Assembly (NCBI GenBank): GCA_036826475.1
Contig: DAISWG010000013.1
Span: 8,279-72,278, forward strand
DNA: 64,000 bases
Direction of reading: 5' to 3'
DNA from: Miltoncostaea sp036826475
Lineage (GTDB): Bacteria > Actinomycetota > Thermoleophilia > Miltoncostaeales > Miltoncostaeaceae
Position 1 is the first letter of the stretch. Each line of letters begins with the position of its first letter. The position numbers and the translations under genes were made by a program. The notes beneath the pieces are model-generated. The model worked only from the letters and a program-made list of their open reading frames with translations. It had not been told where the DNA came from and ran no database searches. Positions 32,677 through 41,853 of this stretch are shown here, piece after piece.

Positions 32677-33596
32677 TTCAGCCCCTTCTGGCTGAGCCAG
32701 TCGCTGGCGACCTGGTCGGACTCCTGCTTGTCGATGTCCGTGGCGGTGTTCCACGCCAGCAGGTCGTCGGTGGTGATCTGTGCGCTCAGGTCGTTGAGGT
32801 CGGTCTTCAGCTGGTCGCCGTAGGCGTCGAGCGTCTCGGTGTTGATGATCGGCGCGATGTTCTGCGCCGGGAACAGGCCCTTGTCGTCCTCGAGGACCTT
32901 GAAGCCGTCCGCGGTGATCTGCGGGGCGGTCGTGTTCCAGACGACCGCGTCGACCTCCTTGGCCTTCAGGGCCTCGCCGAGCAGCGGGCCGAACTCGATC
33001 GTCTTCTTGCTGGCGAACGTGATGCCGTAGACGTCCGGGTCGGTCAGGCCGATGTAGCACTGCGGCCGCTCGAAGCACTGCGAGGACGCGCCGAACTTGG
33101 CGTTCGCGCCCTTCAGGTCGGAGATGGTGGTGCCGTCGAAGTCGCCGCGCACCACCAGGGCGTCGCCGTCCGTGGCTGGCGAGAAGTCGAGCAGCGTGGA
33201 GCCCTGCTCGGCGAGGAGGGGACGGATGATGTCGGCGGTGGCGGCCGGGTCGGCCGTCGTCTTCTCGTCCGGCGCGAGCGCCGTCTGGTCGCCGCCGATG
33301 TAGTCGACGATCAGGTTGAAGTCACCGTTCTTCAGGCCGTCGAGGGCCTCGGTGCGGAACCCGGCGGGCTCCAGGATGTTGACGTCGTAGCCCTTCGCCT
33401 TCAGGTACTGGCCGTAGACCTCGGCGATCGTCGCCGACTCGCTGAAGTCCTGACCGCGGATCGTGATCGTGGGGCCCTCGGGCGCTGAGCTGCCCGTGTC
33501 GGCCGCGCCGCTGTCGTCGTCACCACCGCAGGCCGCCGCGAGCATCGCGATCGCCGCCATGAGGGCGACGAGCGCCAGCAGGGTCCTCTTCTTCAT
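32673..33596 (-). CDS. OpuC-type osmolyte-binding lipoprotein
   Basis: A 307-aa substrate-binding lipoprotein of an ABC importer for glycine betaine, choline or carnitine. A lipobox LAAAC near residue 23 is followed by a Ser/Asp-rich linker and the OpuAC-like domain beginning ITIRGQDFSESATIAEVYGQ. The region FRTEALDGLKNGDFNLIVDY is family-typical. ATG 33596 has GGGAGACACC upstream and overlaps the stop of the permease (ATGA). It is the last gene of a four-gene operon read right to left. Confidence 0.92.
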   Translation of the reverse strand: MKKRTLLALVALMAAIAMLAAACGGDDDSGAADTGSSAPEGPTITIRGQDFSESATIAEVYGQYLKAKGYDVNILEPAGFRTEALDGLKNGDFNLIVDYIGGDQTALAPDEKTTADPAATADIIRPLLAEQGSTLLDFSPATDGDALVVRGDFDGTTISDLKGANAKFGASSQCFERPQCYIGLTDPDVYGITFASKKTIEFGPLLGEALKAKEVDAVVWNTTAPQITADGFKVLEDDKGLFPAQNIAPIINTETLDAYGDQLKTDLNDLSAQITTDDLLAWNTATDIDKQESDQVASDWLSQKGLN

Positions 33597-34339
33597 CGGG
33601 TGTCTCCCGTTCGTCTGTTCTGAACCTGCCGGAGGCGACGTGTCCCCTCCGGCAGTCCGTAACGCTCGACCGCGCCGAGCGCAACGCCTGTCAACGCCGC
33701 GAGGCCGGCCACCAGGATGGCCCCCCCGATCTTCAGCGTGTCGTTGTTCTGACCGAGCCCGTCGCGCACGTATCGCCCCAGCCCGTCGCCGCCCAGGAAC
33801 GCCCGGATCGGCTCGGTGGCCACCACGGCCACGGCGGCGACGCGGATGCCGCCCATGATGACCGCCAGCGACAGCGCCAGCTCCACGCGCACCATCACGT
33901 CCATCTCGCTGAAGCCCATCGCCCGCGCCGCGTCGATCGCCCCCGGGTCGACCTGCACCATCGCGGTGTAGGTGGTCAGGAAGATCGGCGGCAGCGCCAG
34001 AAGCAGCAGCGCGATGGAGATCGGCCACGGCTCGAAGCCGTACCCGCGGGTCAGGAAGATGGGCACCAGCAGGCCCGCGATGGCGAACGGCGGGATCGCC
34101 CGGCCCACGTTCAGCGTCCAGGTGGTCGCCAGACCGCCGCGCCGGTAGTGGGCCATGATGGCCGCGAGCGGCACGGCGATCAGGATCGCCACCGCCATGA
34201 CCGCGGCGCACAGCGTGACCGTGTCCCACAGCGAGCTCAGGATCCCGCCGTCGCCGGTCCAGGTGTTCCCGTCCGAGATCCAGTCCCACAGGCCGATGTC
34301 CCGGGGCACGGCCGCCTGGAGCGGCGCGAGCGGGCTCAC
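33593..34339 (-). CDS. OpuC-type osmolyte ABC permease (second)
   Basis: A 248-aa inner-membrane permease. Six helices and the EAA-type coupling loop are visible: DPGAIDAARAMGFSEMDVMVRVELALSLAVIMGG. GTG 34339 overlaps the stop of the neighbouring permease (GTGA), and the stop overlaps the start of the binding lipoprotein (ATGA). Two different permeases paired with one ATPase and one binding protein is the OpuC/ProU-like organisation. The subunit is about 20 aa longer than its partner, with a periplasmic-facing N-terminal segment. Confidence 0.92.
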   Translation of the reverse strand: MSPLAPLQAAVPRDIGLWDWISDGNTWTGDGGILSSLWDTVTLCAAVMAVAILIAVPLAAIMAHYRRGGLATTWTLNVGRAIPPFAIAGLLVPIFLTRGYGFEPWPISIALLLLALPPIFLTTYTAMVQVDPGAIDAARAMGFSEMDVMVRVELALSLAVIMGGIRVAAVAVVATEPIRAFLGGDGLGRYVRDGLGQNNDTLKIGGAILVAGLAALTGVALGAVERYGLPEGTRRLRQVQNRRTGDTR

Positions 34340-35016
34340 CGGGCCCTCGCCCGGCGGGCCCACGGCGTCAGCGCACGCTCCAGCAGCCACAGCGCCAGGT
34401 CCAGCACCAGCGCGAGCGCCACCGACAGCACCGCGCCCACCACCATCGGCGTCCAGTAGGTGCGGCGCAGGCCGTCCAGGATCAGGTCGCCCAGGCCGCC
34501 CTGCCCGATGATCGCCGCCACCGTCACCAGCCCAACCGTCGTGACCGTGGCCACCCGGATGCCGGTCATGATGTACGGCAGCGCCAGCGGCAGCTCCACG
34601 GAGAGCACCCGCCGGCGGGGGGAGAGGCCCATCCCGTCGGCCGCGTCGATCACCGAGCGCGGCACCGACCGGAACCCGGCGATGAACGCCGTCACCAGCG
34701 TCAGGAACGTGTAGATGGTGAGCGCGATGACGGCGGGCAGCTTCGACAGGCCCGTGTACGGCACCAGGATCCCGAACAGCGCGACGCTCGGGATGGTGTA
34801 GATGAGCGCCGAGATGGTGGTGACCGGCCCAGCCGTCCAGCGGTAGCGCAGCGCCAGCCCCGCCAGGATCGCCGAGAAGACGATGCCGAGGGCCATCGAG
34901 ATGAGCACCAGCTCGACGTGGTCGATGAGCTTCGCCTGGATGTCGTCCCACTGGTCGCTGATGTAGTTCCAGCGGATGAGCGGCTCGCTCGACTGGAGCG
35001 GCCGGAGCAGCGTCAC
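34336..35016 (-). CDS. OpuC-type osmolyte ABC permease (first)
   Basis: A 226-aa permease with six helices and the coupling loop VIDAADGMGLSPRRRVLSVELP. The conserved segment LIYTIPSVALFGILVPYTGL and the AAIIGQGGLGDLI motif are typical of OpuCB/OpuCD proteins. GTG 35016 lies inside the stop of the ATPase gene (GTGA). It forms a heterodimer with the next permease and is energised by the CBS-type ATPase. Confidence 0.93.
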   Translation of the reverse strand: MTLLRPLQSSEPLIRWNYISDQWDDIQAKLIDHVELVLISMALGIVFSAILAGLALRYRWTAGPVTTISALIYTIPSVALFGILVPYTGLSKLPAVIALTIYTFLTLVTAFIAGFRSVPRSVIDAADGMGLSPRRRVLSVELPLALPYIMTGIRVATVTTVGLVTVAAIIGQGGLGDLILDGLRRTYWTPMVVGAVLSVALALVLDLALWLLERALTPWARRARAR

Positions 35017-36176
35017 GTGACCCGCTCCGGCACCCGCTCGGCCAGCGCGGCCCGGATGCCCTCCAGCGTGACGACGCCCCCGAACCGGCCGTCGTCGTCG
35101 ATCACGGCGACGGAGGTGTGGGAGGTCATGATGATCTCCATCGCGTGGTGCAGGCTGCTCTCCGCGCTCACCTGGGCGGCGGGCTGCTCGCGCGGCCGGT
35201 CGGCCAGGCGGTCGCCGTTCGACATCTCGCGCGTGTCGACCCAGCCCAGGAAGCGGCCGTCCCGGGTGACCCCCACCCAGTCGGTGCGGTGGGCGGCCGT
35301 CGCGGCGCGCACGTCCTCGGCGGAGGCGTCCAGGTCGACGACCGGCCCCTGCGCGAACGGCAGGTCGGACACGCGGGCGAGGGTCAGCCGCTTGGAGCTG
35401 CGGTCGTCGCCCACGAACTGCTCCACGAACTCCGACGCGGGCGCGGCCAGGATCTCGTCCGGCGGCGCGTACTGCTCCACGATGCCGCCCACGTTGAGCA
35501 GGGCGACCATGTCGGCCAGCTTGATCGCCTCGTCGATGTCGTGGGTCACGATCACGATGGTCTTGCGCACCCGCTGCTGCAGGCCGAGCAGCTCGTCCTG
35601 GAGGCGGCCGCGCACGATCGGGTCGACGGCGCCGAACGGCTCGTCCATGAGCAGCACCGGCGGGTCGGCGGCGAGGGCGCGGGCCACGCCGACGCGCTGC
35701 TGCTGGCCGCCGGAGAGCTCGTCGGGGTAGCGCGTCAGCATCGCCGGGTCGAGGCCGACGAGGCCCACCAGCTCGTCGATCCGGGCGGCGATGCGCGCCT
35801 TCTCCCAGCCGAGCGTCTTCGGCACCGTCGCGATGTTCTGGGCGATGGTGCGGTGCGGGAACAGCCCGACCTGCTGGATGACGTAGCCGATGCCGCGGCG
35901 CAGCTCGGTCACGTCCGCGCCGGTCACGTCGCGGCCCTCCACCTCGATGGTGCCGGACGTCGGCTCGATGAGCCGGTTGATCATCCGCAGCGTGGTGGTC
36001 TTGCCGCACCCGGAGGGGCCGATCAGCGCGACGATCGACCCGCGCGGGATCTCGAGGCTCAGGTCGGTGACCGCGGGGTGGTCGGTGCCGGGGAAGCGCT
36101 TGGTGACCCCGCGCAGCACGATCGCGGGGCGCTCACCGGCGTGGTTCTCGGCCGCCACGGCCGTGTCGAGCGCCAT
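35013..36176 (-). CDS. OpuC-type osmolyte ABC ATPase with CBS domains
   Basis: A 387-aa ATP-binding subunit that drives uptake of betaine-type osmolytes. Walker A is GPSGCGKTTT near residue 53, the signature LSGGQQQRVGVARAL near 156, Walker B LLMDEPFGAVDP near 175 and the H-loop VTHDIDEA. The C-terminal 110 residues hold two CBS domains (last segment VTLEGIRAALAERVPE), which in this family sense ionic strength or nucleotides and so gate transport. ATG 36176 is the operon's first start. A 64-bp gap separates it from the ChaB-type gene. Confidence 0.94.
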   Translation of the reverse strand: MALDTAVAAENHAGERPAIVLRGVTKRFPGTDHPAVTDLSLEIPRGSIVALIGPSGCGKTTTLRMINRLIEPTSGTIEVEGRDVTGADVTELRRGIGYVIQQVGLFPHRTIAQNIATVPKTLGWEKARIAARIDELVGLVGLDPAMLTRYPDELSGGQQQRVGVARALAADPPVLLMDEPFGAVDPIVRGRLQDELLGLQQRVRKTIVIVTHDIDEAIKLADMVALLNVGGIVEQYAPPDEILAAPASEFVEQFVGDDRSSKRLTLARVSDLPFAQGPVVDLDASAEDVRAATAAHRTDWVGVTRDGRFLGWVDTREMSNGDRLADRPREQPAAQVSAESSLHHAMEIIMTSHTSVAVIDDDGRFGGVVTLEGIRAALAERVPERVT

Positions 36177-36240
36177 CAGCGGAGCCTATTGGGCGCTTCT
36201 CCGGACGCGCCAGGGATCCGGCGCGCCCGTGTGAGCTGCG

Positions 36241-36630
36241 CTACCGACGGCGGCCGATCGCCGCGGCCAGCTCGTGCTTGGACATGCCGGAGCGGCCCGC
36301 GATGCCGAGTTCCCTCGCGCGTTCGTAGAGCTCGGCCTTGGTGTTGCCGTTCACGTCGACGCCGCCGTAGGTGGCCTTCGGGTGGTCCCGGGCCTCGGCG
36401 CCGTGCTGCTCGCTCTGGGGGTCGGACGGGCCGTATTCGTCCTTCTCCTCCCAGTGGTCGCCGACCTTCTCGGCGACGTGCTTCACGGATGCCCACGCGG
36501 CGCGGTGGGCGCGCTCCTCGTCATCGGGGTACTGCTCGTGCGCCGCGTCCAGGGTCTTGGCGTACGTGTCGCGGACCTTCTTCGGCGACCGCGTGATGGT
36601 CCCCGGGAGGTCCTCCTTGCGCGTCGGCAT
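36241..36630 (-). CDS. ChaB-domain and Rho_N-domain protein
   Basis: A 129-aa protein with an N-terminal ChaB-type domain (residues 1-65: DLPGTITRSPKKVRDTYAKT and HRAAWASVKHVAEKVG) and a C-terminal Rho_N/SAP-like fold (residues 95-129: TKAELYERARELGIAGRSGM) that binds nucleic acid. ChaB regulates the ChaA cation antiporter in E. coli; in actinobacteria this pairing is widespread but uncharacterised. ATG 36630 has a strong AGGAGGCGGCC upstream. It neighbours the osmolyte importer, so a link to ionic stress is possible. Confidence 0.85.
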   Translation of the reverse strand: MPTRKEDLPGTITRSPKKVRDTYAKTLDAAHEQYPDDEERAHRAAWASVKHVAEKVGDHWEEKDEYGPSDPQSEQHGAEARDHPKATYGGVDVNGNTKAELYERARELGIAGRSGMSKHELAAAIGRRR

Positions 36631-36760
36631 GGCCGCCTCCTCGTGCGAGCTCCGGAGGGATGATTCCCCCCGGCCGCGCCGCGGAACCGTCCCCGCGGCC
36701 CCGGGTGCGCGGGTGGCGGCGGCCCCGTCGCCGGAGCCGCCGCCACCGCGACCCCGCGCG

Positions 36761-39010
36761 TCAGGCCGTCGCGCCCTCCGGCAGCGGCGCCGGCTCGGGC
36801 GCGGGCTCGCGCTCGTGCTCGAGGCGGGGCAGCCAGCGGAGCCAGCTCGGCAGGTACCAGTTGCGGTCGCCGAGGAGGGTCATCGAGGCGGGCAGGAGCA
36901 CCGCGCGCACGATGGTGGCGTCGATCAGGATGGCCGTCGCCAGGCCGATCCCCATCTCCTTCATGTCGATGATGGGGAGCAGGGCGAAGACGCTGAACAC
37001 GGCCACCATCACGGCGGCCGCGCCGGTGACCACGCCGGCCGTGCTGCGGATGCCGTGCTCGACCGCGTCACGGGTGTCCATGCCGCGGTCGTACAGCTCG
37101 CGGACCTTGCTCAGGATGAACACGTGGTAGTCCATCGAGAGCCCGAACAGGATCACGAACATGAACATCGGGAGCCACGACGCGATGCCCCCGGTGGAGT
37201 TGAAGTCGAGCAGGCCCTCGCCCCAGCCCCACTGGAACACGCCGACCATCACGCCGTAGGCGGCGGCCACCGACAGCAGGTTCAGGACGATCGCCTTGAG
37301 GGCCACGACGATCGACCGGAAGGCCATCAGCAGGATCCCGAAGGCGAAGAGCATCACCGCGGCGAACACGAGCGGCGCCCGGTCCGTCATCTGGTCGGTG
37401 AAGTCGCGCGAGGCGGCGGTGCCGCCGGTGACGCCGTACTCGGCGTCCGGGAGCGTCCCGATGGTCGCCGGGATGATCTCGTCCCGGAGGGTCGCCAGGG
37501 CGTGGTCGGACGCCGCGTCGGTGCCCGCCCCGGAGAGCGCCATGGAGACCTGGTACGTGGAGCCGTCGGGCGAGCGCTCGACGTCGACGGGCTCGTGGAT
37601 CTCGCCGGTGGCCAGCGCCCGGCCCGTGAGCTCGTCGATCTGGGCCTCGGTGGCCCGCGCGTCGCCGGAGCGCACCGCCACCACGGCCTGGCTCGCGCCG
37701 CCGGGGAAGGCGTCGTCGATGACGTGGAAGGCCTCGAGGGCGGGCTCGGACCGGGGCATCGCGTCCAGGCCGCTCTCGGCCGGATGGATGGACAGCGCCG
37801 GGATCGCCATGACCACCAGCACCGCGGTGGCGGCGACGGTGGAGATCACCGGGTGACGCAGGACGGGCCTCAGGATGGCGCCCCAGACGCGGGAGCCCTC
37901 CTGGCCGTCGGCGGCGCGGGCGGCCTCGCGGCGGGCCCGTCCCCTGAGGAACGGGATGCGGGTGCGGTGCACCCGGTCGCCGAGCGCCGACAGCATCGCC
38001 GGCAGCACGGTGAGGGAGCCGATCATCGCGACGCCCACCACCATCATCGAGCCGATCGCGAAGGACATGAACATGCCGTTGCCGGAGAGGAACAATCCGG
38101 CCATGGCGCCCATCACCGTCACGCCGGAGACGAGCACGGCGCGACCGGACGTGGCCGCGGCGGCCTCCAGGGCGGCGCGCTCGGAGCGGCCGGCCCGGCG
38201 CTCGTCGCGCTCGCGCCGCATGTAGAAGATGGAGTAGTCCACCCCGACGGCGAGACCGACGAGGAGGATGACCTCGGCGATCTGCTCGTCCATCGGGACG
38301 ATCGCGCTCGGCAGTGAAACGAGGCCCATCGTCGCCAGGACCGAGGTCAGGCCGACGAACACGGGGACCAGGGCGCCGAGGCCCGTGCCCATCACGAGCA
38401 GCAGGATCCCGATCGTGAGCGGGATGGCGATGAGGCCGGCGCGCGCGAGCTGGGAGTTGATGATCCCGTCGAGCTCCTTGTCGGTGGAGACGCCGCCCTC
38501 GGCGACGACCAGGTCGGGATGCGCGCCCTGGACCTCGTCCACGGCGGCGACGATGTCGTCGATGTACGCCGTGGCCTCCTCGTAGGAGCCGCGGGGGGCG
38601 AAGGTGACCATCGCGGCGTGGCCGTCCGGGGAGATCTGGCCCGAGAATCGCGCGTCGTACGGCGACTGGACGTCCGAGACCTCGTCGAACGACCCGACGG
38701 TCGTGACGACCTCGTCGACGGTGCGGCGGAACTCGGGGGAGGTGGCGGTCAGGGTGTCGGACTGGACGACGACGACCTCGCCGAGGCCGTCCTTCTCGAG
38801 GTCGAAGGCGCGGTCGATGATCCTGTCGGCCCGGCCGGACTCGCCGACGTCGCGGTCGGTGTCGGAGATGGTGGTCATCGGCGAGACGATCCCGATCGCG
38901 AACGCCACCAGCACGAAGACCAGCCACCCGATGATGGCCGTCCTGCGGTGCGCGGCGCTCCAACGACCCATGCGGGCCGCGATGTTCGTCGAGTGCTTCA
39001 GCGGGGACAT
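36761..39010 (-). CDS. MMPL/RND family transporter (second of three)
   Basis: A 749-aa efflux-type protein with twelve helices and two exported loops. MmpL signatures are VGLAVGVDYSIFYMRRERDER and LFGLSMDYHVFILSKVRELYD, each with the Asp-Tyr pair that relays protons. ATG 39010 follows AGGAGGCACCG, a near-perfect ribosome-binding site. The tail (EHEREPAPEPAPLPEG) is Pro/Glu-rich. It differs clearly from the MMPL at 29420 and stands alone on its strand. The 217 bp upstream contain a terminator hairpin belonging to the next gene. Confidence 0.93.
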   Translation of the reverse strand: MSPLKHSTNIAARMGRWSAAHRRTAIIGWLVFVLVAFAIGIVSPMTTISDTDRDVGESGRADRIIDRAFDLEKDGLGEVVVVQSDTLTATSPEFRRTVDEVVTTVGSFDEVSDVQSPYDARFSGQISPDGHAAMVTFAPRGSYEEATAYIDDIVAAVDEVQGAHPDLVVAEGGVSTDKELDGIINSQLARAGLIAIPLTIGILLLVMGTGLGALVPVFVGLTSVLATMGLVSLPSAIVPMDEQIAEVILLVGLAVGVDYSIFYMRRERDERRAGRSERAALEAAAATSGRAVLVSGVTVMGAMAGLFLSGNGMFMSFAIGSMMVVGVAMIGSLTVLPAMLSALGDRVHRTRIPFLRGRARREAARAADGQEGSRVWGAILRPVLRHPVISTVAATAVLVVMAIPALSIHPAESGLDAMPRSEPALEAFHVIDDAFPGGASQAVVAVRSGDARATEAQIDELTGRALATGEIHEPVDVERSPDGSTYQVSMALSGAGTDAASDHALATLRDEIIPATIGTLPDAEYGVTGGTAASRDFTDQMTDRAPLVFAAVMLFAFGILLMAFRSIVVALKAIVLNLLSVAAAYGVMVGVFQWGWGEGLLDFNSTGGIASWLPMFMFVILFGLSMDYHVFILSKVRELYDRGMDTRDAVEHGIRSTAGVVTGAAAVMVAVFSVFALLPIIDMKEMGIGLATAILIDATIVRAVLLPASMTLLGDRNWYLPSWLRWLPRLEHEREPAPEPAPLPEGATA

Positions 39011-39171
39011 CGGTGCCTCCTGTTTCCGGTGCGCGGACCGCGGGGATCGGGGTCCGTCGCCTGCGCCCAACCTGGTGCGGAGGGGGCGGCGGGACACCGG
39101 GGCGCGCCGGTGGACCGTGGGGGCGGGTTTCTGGTGGGCCGCCGGGCGGGCCGCCCCCGCCCGGCACGAAC

Positions 39172-39197
39172 GGAGCCCCGCCGTACGGCGGGGCTCC
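39172..39197 (-). terminator. Perfect hairpin downstream of the 39229 gene
   Basis: GGAGCCCCGCCG and CGGCGGGGCTCC (12-bp arms) flank TA, 32 bp after the stop of the membrane-protein gene on the reverse strand and well upstream of the MMPL start. There is no T-tract, but the stem is the strongest in the region, so an intrinsic terminator is the likely role. Confidence 0.65.
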
Positions 39198-39228
39198 GGG
39201 TGGTGCGCGGGGGTCTGCGGGGTGCGGC

Positions 39229-39990
39229 CTACGGGTCCTCGCGGGTCGCGTGGCGCGGGCGGCGCCGGCCGGTGACGATGAGGGCGGTCCCGAGCGCGGC
39301 GAGGCCGCCGCCCACCGCGAGCGCGGCGATGGCGAGCCACAGGACGCCGTCGGTGCGCACGCCGAGCTCAGACTCCACCGCGATCCCGGCGGAGCCGTCG
39401 GCGTTCATGACCACCGCGCTCCAGTCACCCGCGTCGACCGGCCACACGATCGTCTGGCGGCCGGTGCCGGACGCCGATCGCGACCAGAAGGTCTGGGCCG
39501 CCGGCGGGGCCGGCGCCCGCGCGCCCGCCGTCGGCTGGAGCGGGACGCCCCCGTCGCCGAAGTCGGCGGACGCCTGCGGCACGCCGTCCAGGTAGGCCGC
39601 GACGTCGTCCCGGGGTCCGATGCCGACGAACACGGGTCCGTCGCGTGCGCCCGTGGCCGAGACGCGCAGGTCGCCCAGCCGACCGTCGTCCAGGAGCCGG
39701 GTGACCCCGCCCAGGTCGACGTCCACGGCGTCCGCGACCAGCGCCCGGGTGGGCGTGGTCAGCTCCACCGGGTCGGCCGTGTAGTAGCCGTCGGCGTCGC
39801 GCTGGGTGGCGTGGACGCCCACCAGGGCCCCGCCGCCGGCGAGGGCGGCCAGGCCGATCGTGGCGGCGACCGCGCCGCCCACCACCCGCCCCGTGGACCC
39901 GTGGGGCGGCCGCTCGGCGGCGGGCGGCGGCGGTGCGAGGGCCGCGGCGCCGCCATCGTCCCGCCCGTCCTGGACCACTCGTGTCTTCAT
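39229..39990 (-). CDS. Two-helix membrane protein, paralogue of 42482-43276
   Basis: A 253-aa protein with one N-terminal and one C-terminal helix and an exported middle domain. Shared motifs with the gene at 42482 are TPTRALVADAVDVDLG, GPVFVGIGPRDDVAAYLDGV and SAVVMNADGSAGI. Family unknown; similar hypothetical proteins occur in many actinobacteria. ATG 39990 is chosen over ATG 39996 because the GGAGG site is 8 bp from the former and only 2 bp from the latter. It is divergent from the histidine kinase, 141 bp between starts, and may be the sensed or regulated target. Confidence 0.78.
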   Translation of the reverse strand: MKTRVVQDGRDDGGAAALAPPPPAAERPPHGSTGRVVGGAVAATIGLAALAGGGALVGVHATQRDADGYYTADPVELTTPTRALVADAVDVDLGGVTRLLDDGRLGDLRVSATGARDGPVFVGIGPRDDVAAYLDGVPQASADFGDGGVPLQPTAGARAPAPPAAQTFWSRSASGTGRQTIVWPVDAGDWSAVVMNADGSAGIAVESELGVRTDGVLWLAIAALAVGGGLAALGTALIVTGRRRPRHATREDP

Positions 39991-40131
39991 CTCCATCACC
40001 TCCGTCGTGTGGACCGCTGTCACCCGACAGGGTGGTGCGGCGGGAGGGCGGCGGACATGGGGCCGACCCGCGCGCGATTGGCCGGTTTTCTGGTGTATCC
40101 GGTCCGGGGGGAGCCGGAATAGGGTCGCGCC

Positions 40132-41853
40132 GTGAGCGCCCGTGCGCCCCATCCGCTGCTGCTCGCCGCGCTGGCGCTCGCGGGGGCCGCGCTCTGCGCC
40201 TTCTCGATCCGCGTCGCCACCAACGAGGGCGTCGCCGACATCCAGGTGGCGCTGCTCCAGTGGATCAGCGTGCCCTACATCGCGGCCGGGCTGATCGCCT
40301 GGTGGCGGCGCCCGGAGAGCCGCCTCGGCGTCCTGATGGTGGCGGTCGGCTTCAGCACCGGGCTGCTCTGCCTCCAGTTCGTGCAGAACGAGGTCCTGTG
40401 GTCGATCGGCTCCTCGCTCGACATCTTCGCCGCCGCCGCGTTCGTCCACGTGACGCTGGCGTTCCCGTCGGGCCGGCTGCGCTCGACGCGCGAGCGGGTG
40501 GTGGTGGGGAGCGGCTACGCCGTCGCCTTCGGCCTCCAGATCGCGAAGCTGATGTTCCTGGGCTCGGTGCCGCAGAACGGCTTCGCGGTGACCGACGACG
40601 TCGACATCTCACGGACGATCGAGCGCGTCCAGCTCTACAGCACGTCCGTCATCTGCCTGGCCGCCGCCGCCATGCTGCTCGGCCGGTGGGTGGCGACGGG
40701 GCGCCCCCGGCGCCTCTGGCCGTCGCTGCTGACCCAGGTCTTCGTGGTCGGCCTGGTGGGGCTGGCGCTGCTGTACGTGTTCGCCGCGGCCGGGTGGCCG
40801 TACTTCGTGGAGGTCCAGCGGACCGCCCTGGTCATCATCGGCTTCACCCCGGTGCTCTTCCTGGCCGGTGTGCTGGACGCCCGCCTGGCGCGCAGCGGGG
40901 TGAGCGACCTGGTGGTCCGGCTGCGCGGCAACCCGGACGCCGCCGAGGTCCAGGGCGCGCTGGCGCGCGCGCTCCGCGACCCGACGCTGCAGCTCGTCTA
41001 CTGGCTGCCCGAGTTCGGCAGCTACGCCGACGCCGACGGGCATGAGGTGGCGCTGCCCGAGCCCGGCGACGCGCGCGCGATGACGCCGATCCAGCACGAC
41101 GGCGTGCGCATCGCCGCCCTGCTCCACCACCCGGCCCTCTCCGAGGAGCGGGAGTTGATGGCGGGGGCGACGGCCGCGGCCGCGATCGCGTTGGAGAACA
41201 CCCGTCTCCAGGTCGAGCTGCGCGCGCGGCTGGAGGAGCTGCGGGGCTCGCGCATGCGGATCGTCGAGGTGGCGCAGGACGAACGCAAGCGGCTGGAGCG
41301 CAACCTGCACGACGGGGCGCAGCAACGGCTCGTGGCGCTCTCGATGGAGCTCGGCCGGATGGAGAGCCGCCTCCCGCAGGACGCCCCGGAGCGGGCCGAC
41401 CTCGCGCGCGCCCGCGGCGAGATCGCCAGCTCCCTGCACGAGCTGCGGCAGGTCGCCCGCGGCCTGCACCCGGCGGTGGTCAGCTCCCACGGCCTGGAGA
41501 TCGCCCTGGAGCAGCTCGCCGCCACCGCGCCGGTCCCGGTGACGCTGAGCGTCCGCGTCGGGCGGCGGCTGCCGGAGGCGCTGGAGGTGGCCGCCTACTA
41601 CCTGGTGAGCGAGAGCCTTGCCAACATCGGCAAGCACGCGCATGCATCGTCGGTGCGCGTGGAGGTGCTGCGGCAGGGCGACGCGGTGCTCATCGAGGTG
41701 GCCGATGACGGCGTCGGCGGGGCCGACACGGAGAAGGGGTCGGGCCTGCGCGGGCTGGCCGACCGGGTCGAGGCCCTCGGCGGCCGGCTCCGGGTGTGGA
41801 GCCCGGCCGGCGGCGGCACGCGGGTGAGCGCGGAGATCCCGTGCGTGCCGTGA
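40132..41853 (+). CDS. NarL-type membrane sensor histidine kinase
   Basis: A 573-aa histidine kinase. Eight or so helices span residues 10-255 (an unusual polytopic sensor, with the loop RVATNEGVADIQ), then a GAF-like linker to about 370, the HisKA_3 dimerisation helix with phospho-acceptor His near residue 393 (RNLHDGAQQRLVALS) and an HATPase_c domain with SESLANIGKHAHAS (N box), EVADDGVGGA (G1) and GSGLRGLADRV (G2). GTG 40132 starts the first helix. It overlaps the response-regulator gene by 13 bp, so the two form a two-component pair. Confidence 0.93.
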   Translation: MSARAPHPLLLAALALAGAALCAFSIRVATNEGVADIQVALLQWISVPYIAAGLIAWWRRPESRLGVLMVAVGFSTGLLCLQFVQNEVLWSIGSSLDIFAAAAFVHVTLAFPSGRLRSTRERVVVGSGYAVAFGLQIAKLMFLGSVPQNGFAVTDDVDISRTIERVQLYSTSVICLAAAAMLLGRWVATGRPRRLWPSLLTQVFVVGLVGLALLYVFAAAGWPYFVEVQRTALVIIGFTPVLFLAGVLDARLARSGVSDLVVRLRGNPDAAEVQGALARALRDPTLQLVYWLPEFGSYADADGHEVALPEPGDARAMTPIQHDGVRIAALLHHPALSEERELMAGATAAAAIALENTRLQVELRARLEELRGSRMRIVEVAQDERKRLERNLHDGAQQRLVALSMELGRMESRLPQDAPERADLARARGEIASSLHELRQVARGLHPAVVSSHGLEIALEQLAATAPVPVTLSVRVGRRLPEALEVAAYYLVSESLANIGKHAHASSVRVEVLRQGDAVLIEVADDGVGGADTEKGSGLRGLADRVEALGGRLRVWSPAGGGTRVSAEIPCVP